Below, piece after piece: positions 36,207 through 44,510 of a stretch of 64,000 nt of DNA. Position 1 is the first letter of the stretch. Each line of letters begins with the position of its first letter. Made by a program: the position numbers and the translations under genes. The notes under the pieces were generated by a model. That model was not told where the DNA came from. It made no database searches and worked only from the letters and a program-made list of their open reading frames with translations. This stretch comes from Helicobacter pylori Shi112 (lineage in GTDB: Bacteria > Campylobacterota > Campylobacteria > Campylobacterales > Helicobacteraceae), in assembly GCF_000277405.1 (NCBI RefSeq), contig NC_017741.1:682001-746000 (forward strand), read 5' to 3'.

Positions 36207-36680
36207 ATGAATATCAAAGAGCGTTTGAGAATCTCCGAATATCGATGGGCAGTGGCTCTAGTCTATGGGGGATGTCTCTCCATGGGCACTGGGATTTTGT
36301 ATGAGATCAATGGTTCTGCTAGCGATTCGACCTTTGACCCTAAAAATAGCTATTATATGTGGCTAATACTCTTAATAGCGGCTCTATTGTCTAACCTTTT
36401 ATTTGACCCACGAGGCAGGGATTGTTATAAATCTTTCCAAGTAAGATACCCTAGGTTTCTCAAAGCCATTTTTAAGGCTAGGTTTTTTGGCGCGTTTTAT
36501 GACGCTGTGTTAGGAGCGAGACTAAGGGATTTTTATATGGTGCTTTCAATGATGCCCTTTGTTGTCGCTATGCATGAAATTTCAGCGTATTGCGGGCACC
36601 CTAGCAACTTTCTTGTAGAGTGTTTGGTCATTTTGGGGCTTCAATGTTTTCTTAAGCTTTGCACTAAATTAGGGTGGTGA
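36207..36680 (+). CDS. Small membrane protein, unknown (HP0681-like)
   Basis: A 157-residue protein with three hydrophobic segments (about 12-32, 48-64 and 133-150), a DPRGRDCYKSF loop, and several cysteines. I do not recognise a family. AGGAG lies 6 bases before the ATG at 36207. Its tight linkage with the glycine-zipper gene suggests joint action at the membrane, perhaps as an immunity or assembly partner; this is inference from position only. Confidence 0.65.
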   Translation: MNIKERLRISEYRWAVALVYGGCLSMGTGILYEINGSASDSTFDPKNSYYMWLILLIAALLSNLLFDPRGRDCYKSFQVRYPRFLKAIFKARFFGAFYDAVLGARLRDFYMVLSMMPFVVAMHEISAYCGHPSNFLVECLVILGLQCFLKLCTKLGW

Positions 36681-36846
36681 TTTAACCCAAGTGCCATTAA
36701 ATGGAGGGGGGTATAAAAAATTAAAAAACTTTAAAACTCATTCTCATTAATAGAACAGATTCAACTTGAACTTTTCTTTTTCTTAAGTTTTTTATTGATA
36801 CAATTCCAAATTTAAAAAACAAACGATTTAATTCAAAGGAAAAATT

Positions 36847-39213
36847 TTGATTACGGTGGTTAAACGAAACGGGCGCATTGAGCCTTTGGACATTACAAAA
36901 ATCCAAAAATACACTAAGGACGCTACGGACAATTTAGAGGGCGTGAGCCAAAGTGAGCTGGAAGTGGATGCGAGGTTGCAATTTAGGGACAAGATCACTA
37001 CTGAAGAAATCCAGCAAACTTTGATTAAAACCGCTGTGGATAAGATAGATATTGACACGCCTAATTGGAGCTTTGTCGCCTCAAGGCTTTTTTTGTATGA
37101 TTTATACCATAAAATAAGTGGTTTTACAGGGTATAGGCATTTGAAAGAGTATTTTGAAAACGCTGAAGAAAAGGGCCGCATCCTTAAGGGCTTTAAGGAA
37201 AAATTTGATTTAGAGTTTTTAAATGGCCAGATCAAGCCTGAAAGGGATTTCCAATTCAATTATTTAGGGATTAAAACCTTGTATGATCGCTATTTGTTAA
37301 AAGACGCTAACAATAACCCTATTGAATTGCCCCAACACATGTTTATGAGCATTGCGATGTTTTTAGCGCAAAACGAACAAGAACCCAACAAAATCGCTTT
37401 AGAATTTTATGAAGTTTTAAGCAAATTTGAAGCGATGTGCGCAACCCCCACTCTAGCGAACGCTCGCACCACCAAGCACCAACTAAGCTCATGCTATATT
37501 GGCAGCACGCCGGATAATATTGAGGGGATTTTTGACAGCTATAAGGAAATGGCGTTGTTGTCCAAATACGGCGGAGGGATTGGCTGGGATTTTTCTTTGG
37601 TGCGCTCTATTGGGAGTTATATTGATGGGCATAAAAATGCGAGCGCTGGCACGATCCCTTTTTTAAAGATCGCTAATGATGTGGCGATTGCGGTGGATCA
37701 ATTAGGCACACGAAAGGGCGCGATTGCGGTCTATTTGGAAATTTGGCACATTGATGTGATGGAGTTCATTGATTTAAGGAAAAATAGCGGCGATGAAAGG
37801 CGAAGAGCGCATGATTTGTTCCCGGCTCTTTGGGTGTGCGATTTGTTTATGAAAAGGGTTTTAGAAGATGCGATGTGGACTTTGTTTGACCCTTATGAGT
37901 GTAAGGATTTGACTGAGCTTTATGGGCAGGATTTTGAAAAACGCTATTTAGAATATGAAAAAGATCCTAAAATCATTAAAGAATACATTAACGCTAAAGA
38001 TTTATGGAAAAAAATCTTAATGAATTATTTTGAAGCCGGCTTGCCTTTCTTAGCCTTTAAAGATAACGCCAATCGGTGCAATCCAAACGCTCATGCAGGC
38101 ATTATTCGATCCAGCAATCTGTGCACGGAGATTTTTCAAAATACCGCGCCTAACCACTATTACATGCGAATAGAATACACCGATGGCACCATAGAGTTTT
38201 TTGAAGAAAAGCAGTTGGTAACGACAGACAATCATATCACTAAATGCGCCAACAAGCTCACTAGCACGGATATTCTTAAGGGCAAGCAAATCTATATCGC
38301 TACTAAAGTCGCTAAAGACGGGCGAACGGCGGTGTGTAATCTGGCGAGCATCAATTTAAGCAAGATCAACACTGAAGAAGACATTAAAAGGGTTGTGCCG
38401 ATCATGGTTAGGCTTTTAGACAATGTGATTGATTTGAATTTCTACCCCAACCGCAAAGTCAAAGCCACCAGTTTACAAAATAGAGCCATAGGGTTAGGGG
38501 TTATGGGTGAAGCGCAAATGCTCGCAGAACATCAAATCGCTTGGGGGTCTAAAGAGCATTTAGAAAAAATTGACGCTTTAATGGAGCAAATCAGCTACCA
38601 TGCGATTGACACGAGCGCGAATTTAGCGAAAGAAAAAGGGGTTTATAAGGATTTTGAAAATTCAGAATGGAGTAAGGGGATTTTCCCCATTGATAAAGCC
38701 AATAATGAAGCCTTAAAGCTCACCGAAAAAGGGCTTTTTAACCACGCTTGCGATTGGCAAGGTTTGAGGGAAAAAGTCAAAGCCAATGGCATGCGTAATG
38801 GCTATTTGATGGCGATCGCTCCTACTAGCTCCATTTCTATTTTAGTGGGCACAACCCAAACGATTGAACCCATTTATAAGAAAAAATGGTTTGAAGAAAA
38901 TTTGAGCGGGCTTATTCCTGTCGTAGTGCCTAATTTGAATTTAGAAACCTGGAATTTTTACACATCAGCCTATGATATTGACGCTAAAGATTTGATTAAA
39001 GCAGCGGCTGTGCGCCAAAAGTGGATCGATCAAGGCCAAAGCATTAATGTGTTTTTACGCATAGAAAACGCCAGCGGTAAAACCTTGCATGAAATTTACA
39101 CGCTCGCTTGGAAATTAGGGTTAAAATCCACTTATTATTTGCGCAGCGAAAGCCCTAGCATAGATGAAAAAAGCGTGTTGGATCGATCGGTGGAGTGTTT
39201 TAATTGCCAATAA
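36847..39213 (+). CDS. nrdA: Class I ribonucleotide reductase large subunit NrdA
   Basis: Alpha subunit that reduces ribonucleoside diphosphates to deoxy forms. The 788 residues begin with an ATP-cone-like segment (VVKRNGRIEPLDITKIQKY), an allosteric activity domain. Catalytic parts are visible: QLSSCYIGSTPDNIEG (redox cysteine), SSNLCTEIFQN (Asn-Cys-Glu active site), APTSSIS near 660, and a C-terminal cysteine pair in VECFNCQ (C784 and C787) that shuttles electrons. The start is TTG, with AAAGGA upstream. nrdB is not in the window. Confidence 0.97.
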   Translation: MITVVKRNGRIEPLDITKIQKYTKDATDNLEGVSQSELEVDARLQFRDKITTEEIQQTLIKTAVDKIDIDTPNWSFVASRLFLYDLYHKISGFTGYRHLKEYFENAEEKGRILKGFKEKFDLEFLNGQIKPERDFQFNYLGIKTLYDRYLLKDANNNPIELPQHMFMSIAMFLAQNEQEPNKIALEFYEVLSKFEAMCATPTLANARTTKHQLSSCYIGSTPDNIEGIFDSYKEMALLSKYGGGIGWDFSLVRSIGSYIDGHKNASAGTIPFLKIANDVAIAVDQLGTRKGAIAVYLEIWHIDVMEFIDLRKNSGDERRRAHDLFPALWVCDLFMKRVLEDAMWTLFDPYECKDLTELYGQDFEKRYLEYEKDPKIIKEYINAKDLWKKILMNYFEAGLPFLAFKDNANRCNPNAHAGIIRSSNLCTEIFQNTAPNHYYMRIEYTDGTIEFFEEKQLVTTDNHITKCANKLTSTDILKGKQIYIATKVAKDGRTAVCNLASINLSKINTEEDIKRVVPIMVRLLDNVIDLNFYPNRKVKATSLQNRAIGLGVMGEAQMLAEHQIAWGSKEHLEKIDALMEQISYHAIDTSANLAKEKGVYKDFENSEWSKGIFPIDKANNEALKLTEKGLFNHACDWQGLREKVKANGMRNGYLMAIAPTSSISILVGTTQTIEPIYKKKWFEENLSGLIPVVVPNLNLETWNFYTSAYDIDAKDLIKAAAVRQKWIDQGQSINVFLRIENASGKTLHEIYTLAWKLGLKSTYYLRSESPSIDEKSVLDRSVECFNCQ

Positions 39214-39274
39214 TATAAGCTTAAATAAGCTAATCTTTGCTAAAATGAGATTCAAAATTATTTAAGGAAGATGA

Positions 39275-40222
39275 ATGCTTTTTGCTATGATTGGTTCAGG
39301 GGGGTTTATCGCTCCCAAGCACTTGCAAGCGATTAGAGATACAGGGCATTTTTTGGATTGCTCTTTTGATATTCATGATAGCGTGGGGGTCTTAGATGAA
39401 TATTTCGCGCAATCAGAGTTTTTTACAAATATTGAAGATTTTGAAAAGCATTTAGAGCAATCTAAGGCTATGGGTAAAGAAATCAACTATTTGAGTGTTT
39501 GCACGCCCACGCACACGCATTTTGATTATATCCGTTTTGGGCTAAAATACGGCATGCATGTGATTTGTGAAAAACCCTTAGTTTTAGACCCTAGCGAAAT
39601 ACAAGAATTGAAAGATTTAGAGGTGAAATACCAAAAAAGGGTGTTTAGTCTTTTGCCCTTGCGCTTGCATTGCGACACGCTGGCCTTAAAAGAAAAAATT
39701 AAAAGCGAATTAGACAAAAACCCTGAAAAGGTGTTTGACATCACGCTCACTTATATCAGCGTTCAAGGGAAATGGTATTTTTCTTCATGGCGAGCGGATG
39801 TGAATAGGAGCGGGGGGTTAGCCACTCATATGGGGATAAGCATTTTTGACGCTTTAATCTATTTGTTTGGAGGCGTTAAAGACAAGGTTATCAATAGAGA
39901 AGAGCTTGATTGCGTAGGAGGGATACTTTTTTTAGAGCATGCCAAAATAAGGTGGTTTTTTTCCATCAATCCAGAACACATGGGAGTGGCTAAAGAGAAA
40001 GTTTATCATAAAATGATCCTAGAGGGCGAAGAAGTCAATCTCACGCAGAGTTTTGATAATCTGTATATAGAAAGCTACAAACAGATTTTAGCTCAAGGGG
40101 GGTTTGGCTTGGATGAAGCTATGGCGTCTATCAAACTGGCTTATGAATTAAGAAACCTCTCAGTCAGCGAACCCAATGAAGATTCGCATGCTTTGTGTTG
40201 CAAAAACAACGCATGCAAGTAA
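39275..40222 (+). CDS. Gfo/Idh/MocA-family oxidoreductase, WbpB-like
   Basis: A 315-residue NAD(P)-dependent oxidoreductase of the Gfo/Idh/MocA family, annotated wbpB-like in H. pylori (HP0679). WbpB oxidises the 3-position of UDP-N-acetylglucosaminuronate in Pseudomonas LPS synthesis. The dinucleotide motif is MIGSGGFIAPKH (consensus GxGxxA-like) and the catalytic EKP is at 99-101 (VICEKPLVLDP). The LPS role here is inferred. An AAGGAAG lies 4 bases before the ATG. Confidence 0.85.
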   Translation: MLFAMIGSGGFIAPKHLQAIRDTGHFLDCSFDIHDSVGVLDEYFAQSEFFTNIEDFEKHLEQSKAMGKEINYLSVCTPTHTHFDYIRFGLKYGMHVICEKPLVLDPSEIQELKDLEVKYQKRVFSLLPLRLHCDTLALKEKIKSELDKNPEKVFDITLTYISVQGKWYFSSWRADVNRSGGLATHMGISIFDALIYLFGGVKDKVINREELDCVGGILFLEHAKIRWFFSINPEHMGVAKEKVYHKMILEGEEVNLTQSFDNLYIESYKQILAQGGFGLDEAMASIKLAYELRNLSVSEPNEDSHALCCKNNACK

Positions 40223-40277
40223 GGCTAATCGCTTTGTAATTTTTTTTAAGAGGGTTTTTACTTTTTTAAGGGTTTGT

Positions 40278-41045
40278 ATGGATATTTATGCGTTATACAT
40301 AGCGATAGGGCTTTTTACTGGTATTCTATCAGGGATTTTTGGCATTGGTGGGGGGATGATCATTGTCCCTATCATGCTCGCAACCGGGCATTCTTTTGAA
40401 GAATCCATTGGGATTTCCATTTTGCAAATGGCGCTTTCATCGTTCGTTGGCTCTGTTTTGAACTTTAAAAAAAAATCGCTTGATTTTTCTTTAGGCTTGT
40501 TGATAGGGGCAGGGGGGCTGATAGGGGCGAGTTTTAGCGGATTCATTTTAAAAATCGTTTCCAGTAAAATTTTAATGGTAATTTTTGCGCTTTTAGTCGT
40601 GTATTCTATGATCCAATTTGTTTTAAAACCCAAAAAAAAAGATTTTATAGCAGATACCAAACGCTACCATTTGCAAGGTTTAAAATTATTCTTAATTGGC
40701 GCGCTCACTGGGTTTTTTGCTATCACTTTAGGGATTGGTGGGGGGATGCTCATGGTGCCTTTGATGCATTATTTTTTAGGGTATGATTCTAAAAAATGCG
40801 TGGCGCTAGGGTTATTTTTCATCTTGTTTTCTTCTATTTCAGGAGCTTTTTCTTTAATCTATCATCACATTATCAATAAAGAAGTGCTTTTAGCAGGGGC
40901 GATTGTGGGATTAGGCTCTGTTATGGGCGTGAGCATTGGGATTAAATGGATCATGGGGCTTTTGAATGAAAAAATGCATAAAGCTTTGATTTTGGGGGTG
41001 TATGGTTTGTCGCTATTGATTGTTTTATACAAACTCTTTTTTTAA
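40278..41045 (+). CDS. TauE/SafE-family membrane permease
   Basis: A 255-residue polytopic protein of the TauE/SafE (DUF81) family, putative exporters of sulfonates or other organic acids. It has the family's duplicated glycine motif: GILSGIFGIGGGMIIVPIM at the start and FFAITLGIGGGMLMVPLM in the second half. About 8 membrane segments. The ATG at 40278 has AAGGG upstream; a longer frame starting at 40176 overlaps the previous gene by 47 bases and is unlikely. Its substrate is unknown. Confidence 0.85.
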   Translation: MDIYALYIAIGLFTGILSGIFGIGGGMIIVPIMLATGHSFEESIGISILQMALSSFVGSVLNFKKKSLDFSLGLLIGAGGLIGASFSGFILKIVSSKILMVIFALLVVYSMIQFVLKPKKKDFIADTKRYHLQGLKLFLIGALTGFFAITLGIGGGMLMVPLMHYFLGYDSKKCVALGLFFILFSSISGAFSLIYHHIINKEVLLAGAIVGLGSVMGVSIGIKWIMGLLNEKMHKALILGVYGLSLLIVLYKLFF

Positions 41046-41048
41046 TTG

Positions 41049-41555
41049 ATGGTTTTATACCACTACTATTTTAAGACCCCTAAGAGTTTCCCTTTAGAGT
41101 ATTTGCATTTGTGCGCTAATGAGAGCCATTTATTAAGATTGGATTTTGATGCGACCAATTTTTCTCATAACACCCCTATGAATACCCCATTAAAACTCAG
41201 CGTTCAAGCCTTGGAGCGTTATTTCTTGGGACAACTTTTTGAATTTAATGCGCCTTTAGATTTGATAGGGACTTTTTTTCAAAAACAAGTTTGGTCTGCG
41301 TTAATGACTATCCCTTATGGCAAGACAAAAAGTTACGATGAAATCGCAAAGCTCATTAATAACCCTAGATCTTGCAGAGCTATTGGCAACGCTAATCGCA
41401 ATAACCCTATTTCTTTGATCGTGCCTTGTCATAGAGTGGTGCGTAAAAATGGCGCTTTAGGGGGGTATAATGGGGGCATAGAAGTCAAAAAGTGGCTGTT
41501 AGAATTTGAAAGCAAAATTTTAAACCAGCAAGCTAAAAACTCTTTAATTTCTTAA
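41049..41555 (+). CDS. ogt: O6-alkylguanine-DNA alkyltransferase Ogt
   Basis: Suicide repair enzyme that takes the alkyl group from O6-methylguanine. The 168-residue protein has the acceptor cysteine in IVPCHRVV (PCHR at 126-129), with the helix-turn-helix RSCRAIGNANRNNP just before it. The ATG at 41049 is preferred to a TTG three bases earlier. It starts 3 bases after the permease gene ends, so the two are co-transcribed. Confidence 0.95.
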   Translation: MVLYHYYFKTPKSFPLEYLHLCANESHLLRLDFDATNFSHNTPMNTPLKLSVQALERYFLGQLFEFNAPLDLIGTFFQKQVWSALMTIPYGKTKSYDEIAKLINNPRSCRAIGNANRNNPISLIVPCHRVVRKNGALGGYNGGIEVKKWLLEFESKILNQQAKNSLIS

Positions 41556-41617
41556 AAAATGGGGTTTTGGTTATTTTATGGTAAAAATCATTTTTTTAAG
41601 GGAGTAGGGGGGTGTTT

Positions 41618-42685
41618 TTACTTTTCTTCCCAAATGCCCGCCGCTTCTTCTAAACGCTGCTTATCAAAATGCGTGTAAATCCTACTGGTATTCAAGCTCG
41701 CATGCCCTAGAGCTTCTTGAACTAAAATCAAATCATGGCGTTTTTGATAAAGCAAGGTTGCAAAAGAATGCCTTAACATGTGCGCCCCGTTTTTTTCCCT
41801 TCTCAGACCCGCAAAATTGATGATGCGCTCCACTTGTTTATACAAATACGCTTGCGTTAAAGCGCTGCCTTTTTGATTGCAAAACAATAAATCATTTTTA
41901 ACGGGATACAATTCCCTTTCCATAAGCCATTCTTTTAAAAGGCTCTCAATGTGGAAAGCTTTGAGCATCACCGCTCTGTATTTGTCGCCCTTACCTTTAA
42001 TCAAAATCGTATAACAGCCATTTTCTAAAGTAAAATCCTTTATTTTAAGCTGTAAGGCTTCGTTAGAACGCATGCCCGTAAAAACGATGATTTTAATGAG
42101 AAGGCGGTTTCTGGCACGCACTTTAGCAGACATTTCTATTTTATCAATGCCCTCTAAAAATTTTTCTAATTCTTCATTATTTAAGTGAGTAGGGAGCTTG
42201 TTGCCCGCGCTTTGATTGACTCCGCTGATATTTTTAAGCGTGATATTGTAAATATAAGATTTTTCATTTTCATCTTGATTTTGCTTGTCTATGTAGCTAA
42301 AAAGCCCGAGTAGGGCGATCCTGTAATTTTTCTTAGTGGCTAAACTCAAACCCCCGGTATAAACGCTCAAAAATTCAGCGAGCAGCACTTCATCAATGCT
42401 TTTGAGCGATTTTAAAGAAATCTTTTTTGTGTATTCATAAAATTTGAGTAGGGGTAATGCGTAGGTGTTGATCCCGAGTAATCCGGCGTTACGGGCTTTT
42501 TTACAAACTTTTTCTAAGTGGCTTGCACTGCACGCTTGATTGAGTTCGTTCAAGCATTCAAAAACCTTGTTTTGGTCTTTCACTTGGGAATTAGACAAGC
42601 TTGTGCATTTGTAACGCAAAAAGCGCCCAATCCATAGCAAAAGATTTTCTATAGGATCTTTTAATTCTTCTAGGGGGTGCTTCAT
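41618..42685 (-). CDS. xerH: Tyrosine recombinase XerH
   Basis: The single Xer recombinase of Epsilonproteobacteria, which resolves chromosome dimers at dif(H). The 355-residue protein has the full catalytic set: R206 (TGMRSNEA), Lys in the beta-hairpin (IKGKGDKYR, about 232-235), H302 and R305 (HMLRHSFATL), H328 (ALGHAS) and nucleophile Y337 (SRIYTHF). The N-terminal SAM-like core-binding domain ends near residue 165. It is known that these species use XerH instead of XerC/D. It follows the broken repeat-protein gene by 9 bases. A dif-like site lies about 1.7 kb upstream of its start. Confidence 0.95.
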   Translation of the reverse strand: MKHPLEELKDPIENLLLWIGRFLRYKCTSLSNSQVKDQNKVFECLNELNQACSASHLEKVCKKARNAGLLGINTYALPLLKFYEYTKKISLKSLKSIDEVLLAEFLSVYTGGLSLATKKNYRIALLGLFSYIDKQNQDENEKSYIYNITLKNISGVNQSAGNKLPTHLNNEELEKFLEGIDKIEMSAKVRARNRLLIKIIVFTGMRSNEALQLKIKDFTLENGCYTILIKGKGDKYRAVMLKAFHIESLLKEWLMERELYPVKNDLLFCNQKGSALTQAYLYKQVERIINFAGLRREKNGAHMLRHSFATLLYQKRHDLILVQEALGHASLNTSRIYTHFDKQRLEEAAGIWEEK

Positions 42686-42694
42686 TATTTGGGT

Positions 42695-43390
42695 TTAGTC
42701 ATCTATTAAGCGCAGATCAATGATATAAGAGCCTTCAGAAATGTGATACACTAAAGAACCTTGGCTATAATTATTATAGGGAGACAGCATATATTCAACA
42801 AGCCGATCAACATTCTCTAGATCCAACGCCTCTCTAGGCACTTCAATAACCAACTGACTTGACTCTTTCAATAAAGGATTACCAATATCAAAGATAAAAT
42901 GGAATGTGTTATCAAGCAAATTATACTTAATATCGTTTATTAGAGCGTAATCGAGAGCCACTCCCTCTTTTTGATTGATAGCGTTAGTAATAATGTCTGA
43001 TAATGGAAATGCTTGAGTTTTTAATTTTCCCAATAAATCCTGAAGATTTAAATCATTGATGGTTTTATCGTTTTTTAATAAAAATGAATTTTCATCATCA
43101 ATACACCCACAGATAGTTCTTATTAATCCATTGAATATGTTTTTTTTAGTGTTAGGCAACTCATCATTTTCTAAAACTTTTCTAGGCACTTTAATAACTA
43201 ATTGAGAAGGGTTACCAACATCAAAGATAAAACAAAACGCACTATCAAGCACATTATACTGGATGTCATCTATTTGAGCATGATCGAGTGCGACTCTCTT
43301 TTTTTGGTTGATAGCATTGATAATATCTATAAATAATCGTTCCTTTAAATTCTTTAAACCATCAGGAGTGATAAAACAATAAGCTAGCAT
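42695..43390 (-). CDS. Downstream part of a frameshifted repeat protein (HP0674-like)
   Basis: The frame encodes 231 residues with an internal duplication: INAINQKKRVALDHAQIDD...LDSAFCFIFDVGNP and TNAINQKEGVALDYALINDI...LDNTFHFIFDIGNP, each followed by QLVI(K/E)VPR. I do not recognise the family. The ATG at 43390 has no ribosome-binding site, and the sequence before it continues in another frame, so this looks like the 3' part of a longer gene rather than an independent one. Confidence 0.65.
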   Translation of the reverse strand: MLAYCFITPDGLKNLKERLFIDIINAINQKKRVALDHAQIDDIQYNVLDSAFCFIFDVGNPSQLVIKVPRKVLENDELPNTKKNIFNGLIRTICGCIDDENSFLLKNDKTINDLNLQDLLGKLKTQAFPLSDIITNAINQKEGVALDYALINDIKYNLLDNTFHFIFDIGNPLLKESSQLVIEVPREALDLENVDRLVEYMLSPYNNYSQGSLVYHISEGSYIIDLRLIDD

Positions 43391-43568
43391 TTAGATCGAA
43401 CGCATTAGAGATAATCTTTTTACCAATTATCTTACCACTTTTTAAACCTTCAGCAATTTCATTGATCTTGCGGTTTTGTTCAGAGTCTACTCTATAATTA
43501 CGAAAAGAAGGATTTATCTTAATTTCTTCATTCACTTGCTCTTTTATTTTGGCTATCCTTTTGCAAAT
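43362..43568 (-). pseudogene. Bridging frame between two halves of a broken gene
   Basis: A 68-codon open stretch in a third frame, beginning RIAKIKEQVNEEIKINPSF and continuing NRKINEIAEGLKSGKIIGKK, has a protein-like composition with no start. It joins the C-terminus of the upstream gene (frame change at an A4 run near 43559-43562) to the N-terminus of the downstream gene (frame change at AAA near 43390-43392). Read together, the total distance 44395 to 42695 is 1701 bases, a multiple of three. Confidence 0.6.
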
Positions 43569-44395
43569 TTAATTGGTGGCAAAAAAGATAAAATTTTTCC
43601 ATTGGGGCTTTTTGAATTTTTAAAGTTTGTAAGAAATTGTGGTATTTCATTAGGGGTTTTTGGTATATTCTCTGAAAATTCAAGCAATACCTCTCTGAAA
43701 TCAGAAACATTACCAATCAATTCAATTTTGTGTGTGTTTGCGTTTTCACAATAGAAAATACCCGTTAGCTCAAACCCTAACTTTTCTTTCAATCCTAACA
43801 AGTATTGCTTTAAATTGAATGGTCTATCGTTCTCGTCGTTATCAAATAATGTTACATTTGGCTTGTTTTGGAACACAAAACAGCTTTTTAGATTATCTAA
43901 AATTAAATAGTCCTCAATTGTAATTGGGTAGTCAATAAACCAGTTACTCTCATCATCACAAAAGCATGATTTTAACTTTTTGGTTTTATCGTCAATATCA
44001 ATAGGGTTGTCAGAGTTGCCAGCGATGAAGATAATCCCAAAAGGCAATCCGTAATTAATTTTTTTATGAAAATTAAATTCAATTTCCTTGTTCTTTAAAT
44101 TTGTAAGAAGTTGTAAATCACCATTGAAAGTGTCTTTGACTGTGCCTAAAACTTCTCCAAACACTCCTCTAAAATCATTAGCAGAGCTCACCAATTCTAT
44201 ATTATAAGTGCCTTTTTTATCGCAAATAGCGTTTTCACAATACCAAATATCTCTACTATTGAAATTTTTGGCTAACACTAACAAGTAGTTTTTTAAATTG
44301 AATATTGTATCTGAATCGCTCTTATGCTTTAAAATTGATCTTAATTCCTCGGTTTTGTCGCCAGTGATAAAGATAACCCCAAATCTTACTGCCAT
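43553..44395 (-). CDS. Upstream part of a frameshifted repeat protein (HP0673-like)
   Basis: The frame encodes 280 residues with an internal duplication: a first module (FGVIFITGDKTEEL ... FNLKNYLLVLAKNF ... WYCENA ... SSANDFRGVFGEVL) and a second one (FGIIFIAGNSDN ... FNLKQYLLGLKEKL ... FYCENA ... GNVSDFREVLLEFS). The modules are about 120 residues. No family is recognised and no membrane or signal segment is seen. The start has a good ribosome-binding site (AAAGGAAAAAT). The end, KFAKG, is followed by protein-like sequence in another frame, so the gene is probably truncated by a frameshift. It looks somewhat AT-rich compared with its neighbours. Confidence 0.7.
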   Translation of the reverse strand: MAVRFGVIFITGDKTEELRSILKHKSDSDTIFNLKNYLLVLAKNFNSRDIWYCENAICDKKGTYNIELVSSANDFRGVFGEVLGTVKDTFNGDLQLLTNLKNKEIEFNFHKKINYGLPFGIIFIAGNSDNPIDIDDKTKKLKSCFCDDESNWFIDYPITIEDYLILDNLKSCFVFQNKPNVTLFDNDENDRPFNLKQYLLGLKEKLGFELTGIFYCENANTHKIELIGNVSDFREVLLEFSENIPKTPNEIPQFLTNFKNSKSPNGKILSFLPPIKFAKG

Positions 44396-44419
44396 ATTTT
44401 TCCTTTTAAAAATTCATTT

Positions 44420-44447
44420 AGTTATGAAAACTGCACTTTTCAAACTT
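44420..44447. other. Candidate dif(H) site
   Basis: AGTTATGAAAA, CTGCAC, TTTTCAAACTT: two 11-base arms match as inverted repeats at 8 of 11 positions, with the inner six bases (TGAAAA/TTTTCA) perfect and a 6-base centre. This is the organisation of Xer recombination sites; the TGAAAACT core also resembles what I recall of streptococcal difSL sites used by a single recombinase. It lies in a noncoding gap, between aspB and the repeat-protein gene, and inside the interval where the AGTAGGG motif changes strand. Binding by XerH is inferred. Confidence 0.6.
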
Positions 44448-44510
44448 TTAAATCTAACCATTATACCACTAACTACAATATAAAATCCCCCCTTTTAAAA
44501 TAAGATTCTT

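Noticed and set aside
41556-41617. dif-like site in the ogt-xerH gap
   Set aside because: The gap contains only a poor inverted repeat, and it lies left of two further plus-strand AGTAGGG copies.
44298-44483. Plus-strand frame of 61 codons over the dif-like site
   Set aside because: It runs antisense to a gene start and across an intergenic site, with no ribosome-binding site.
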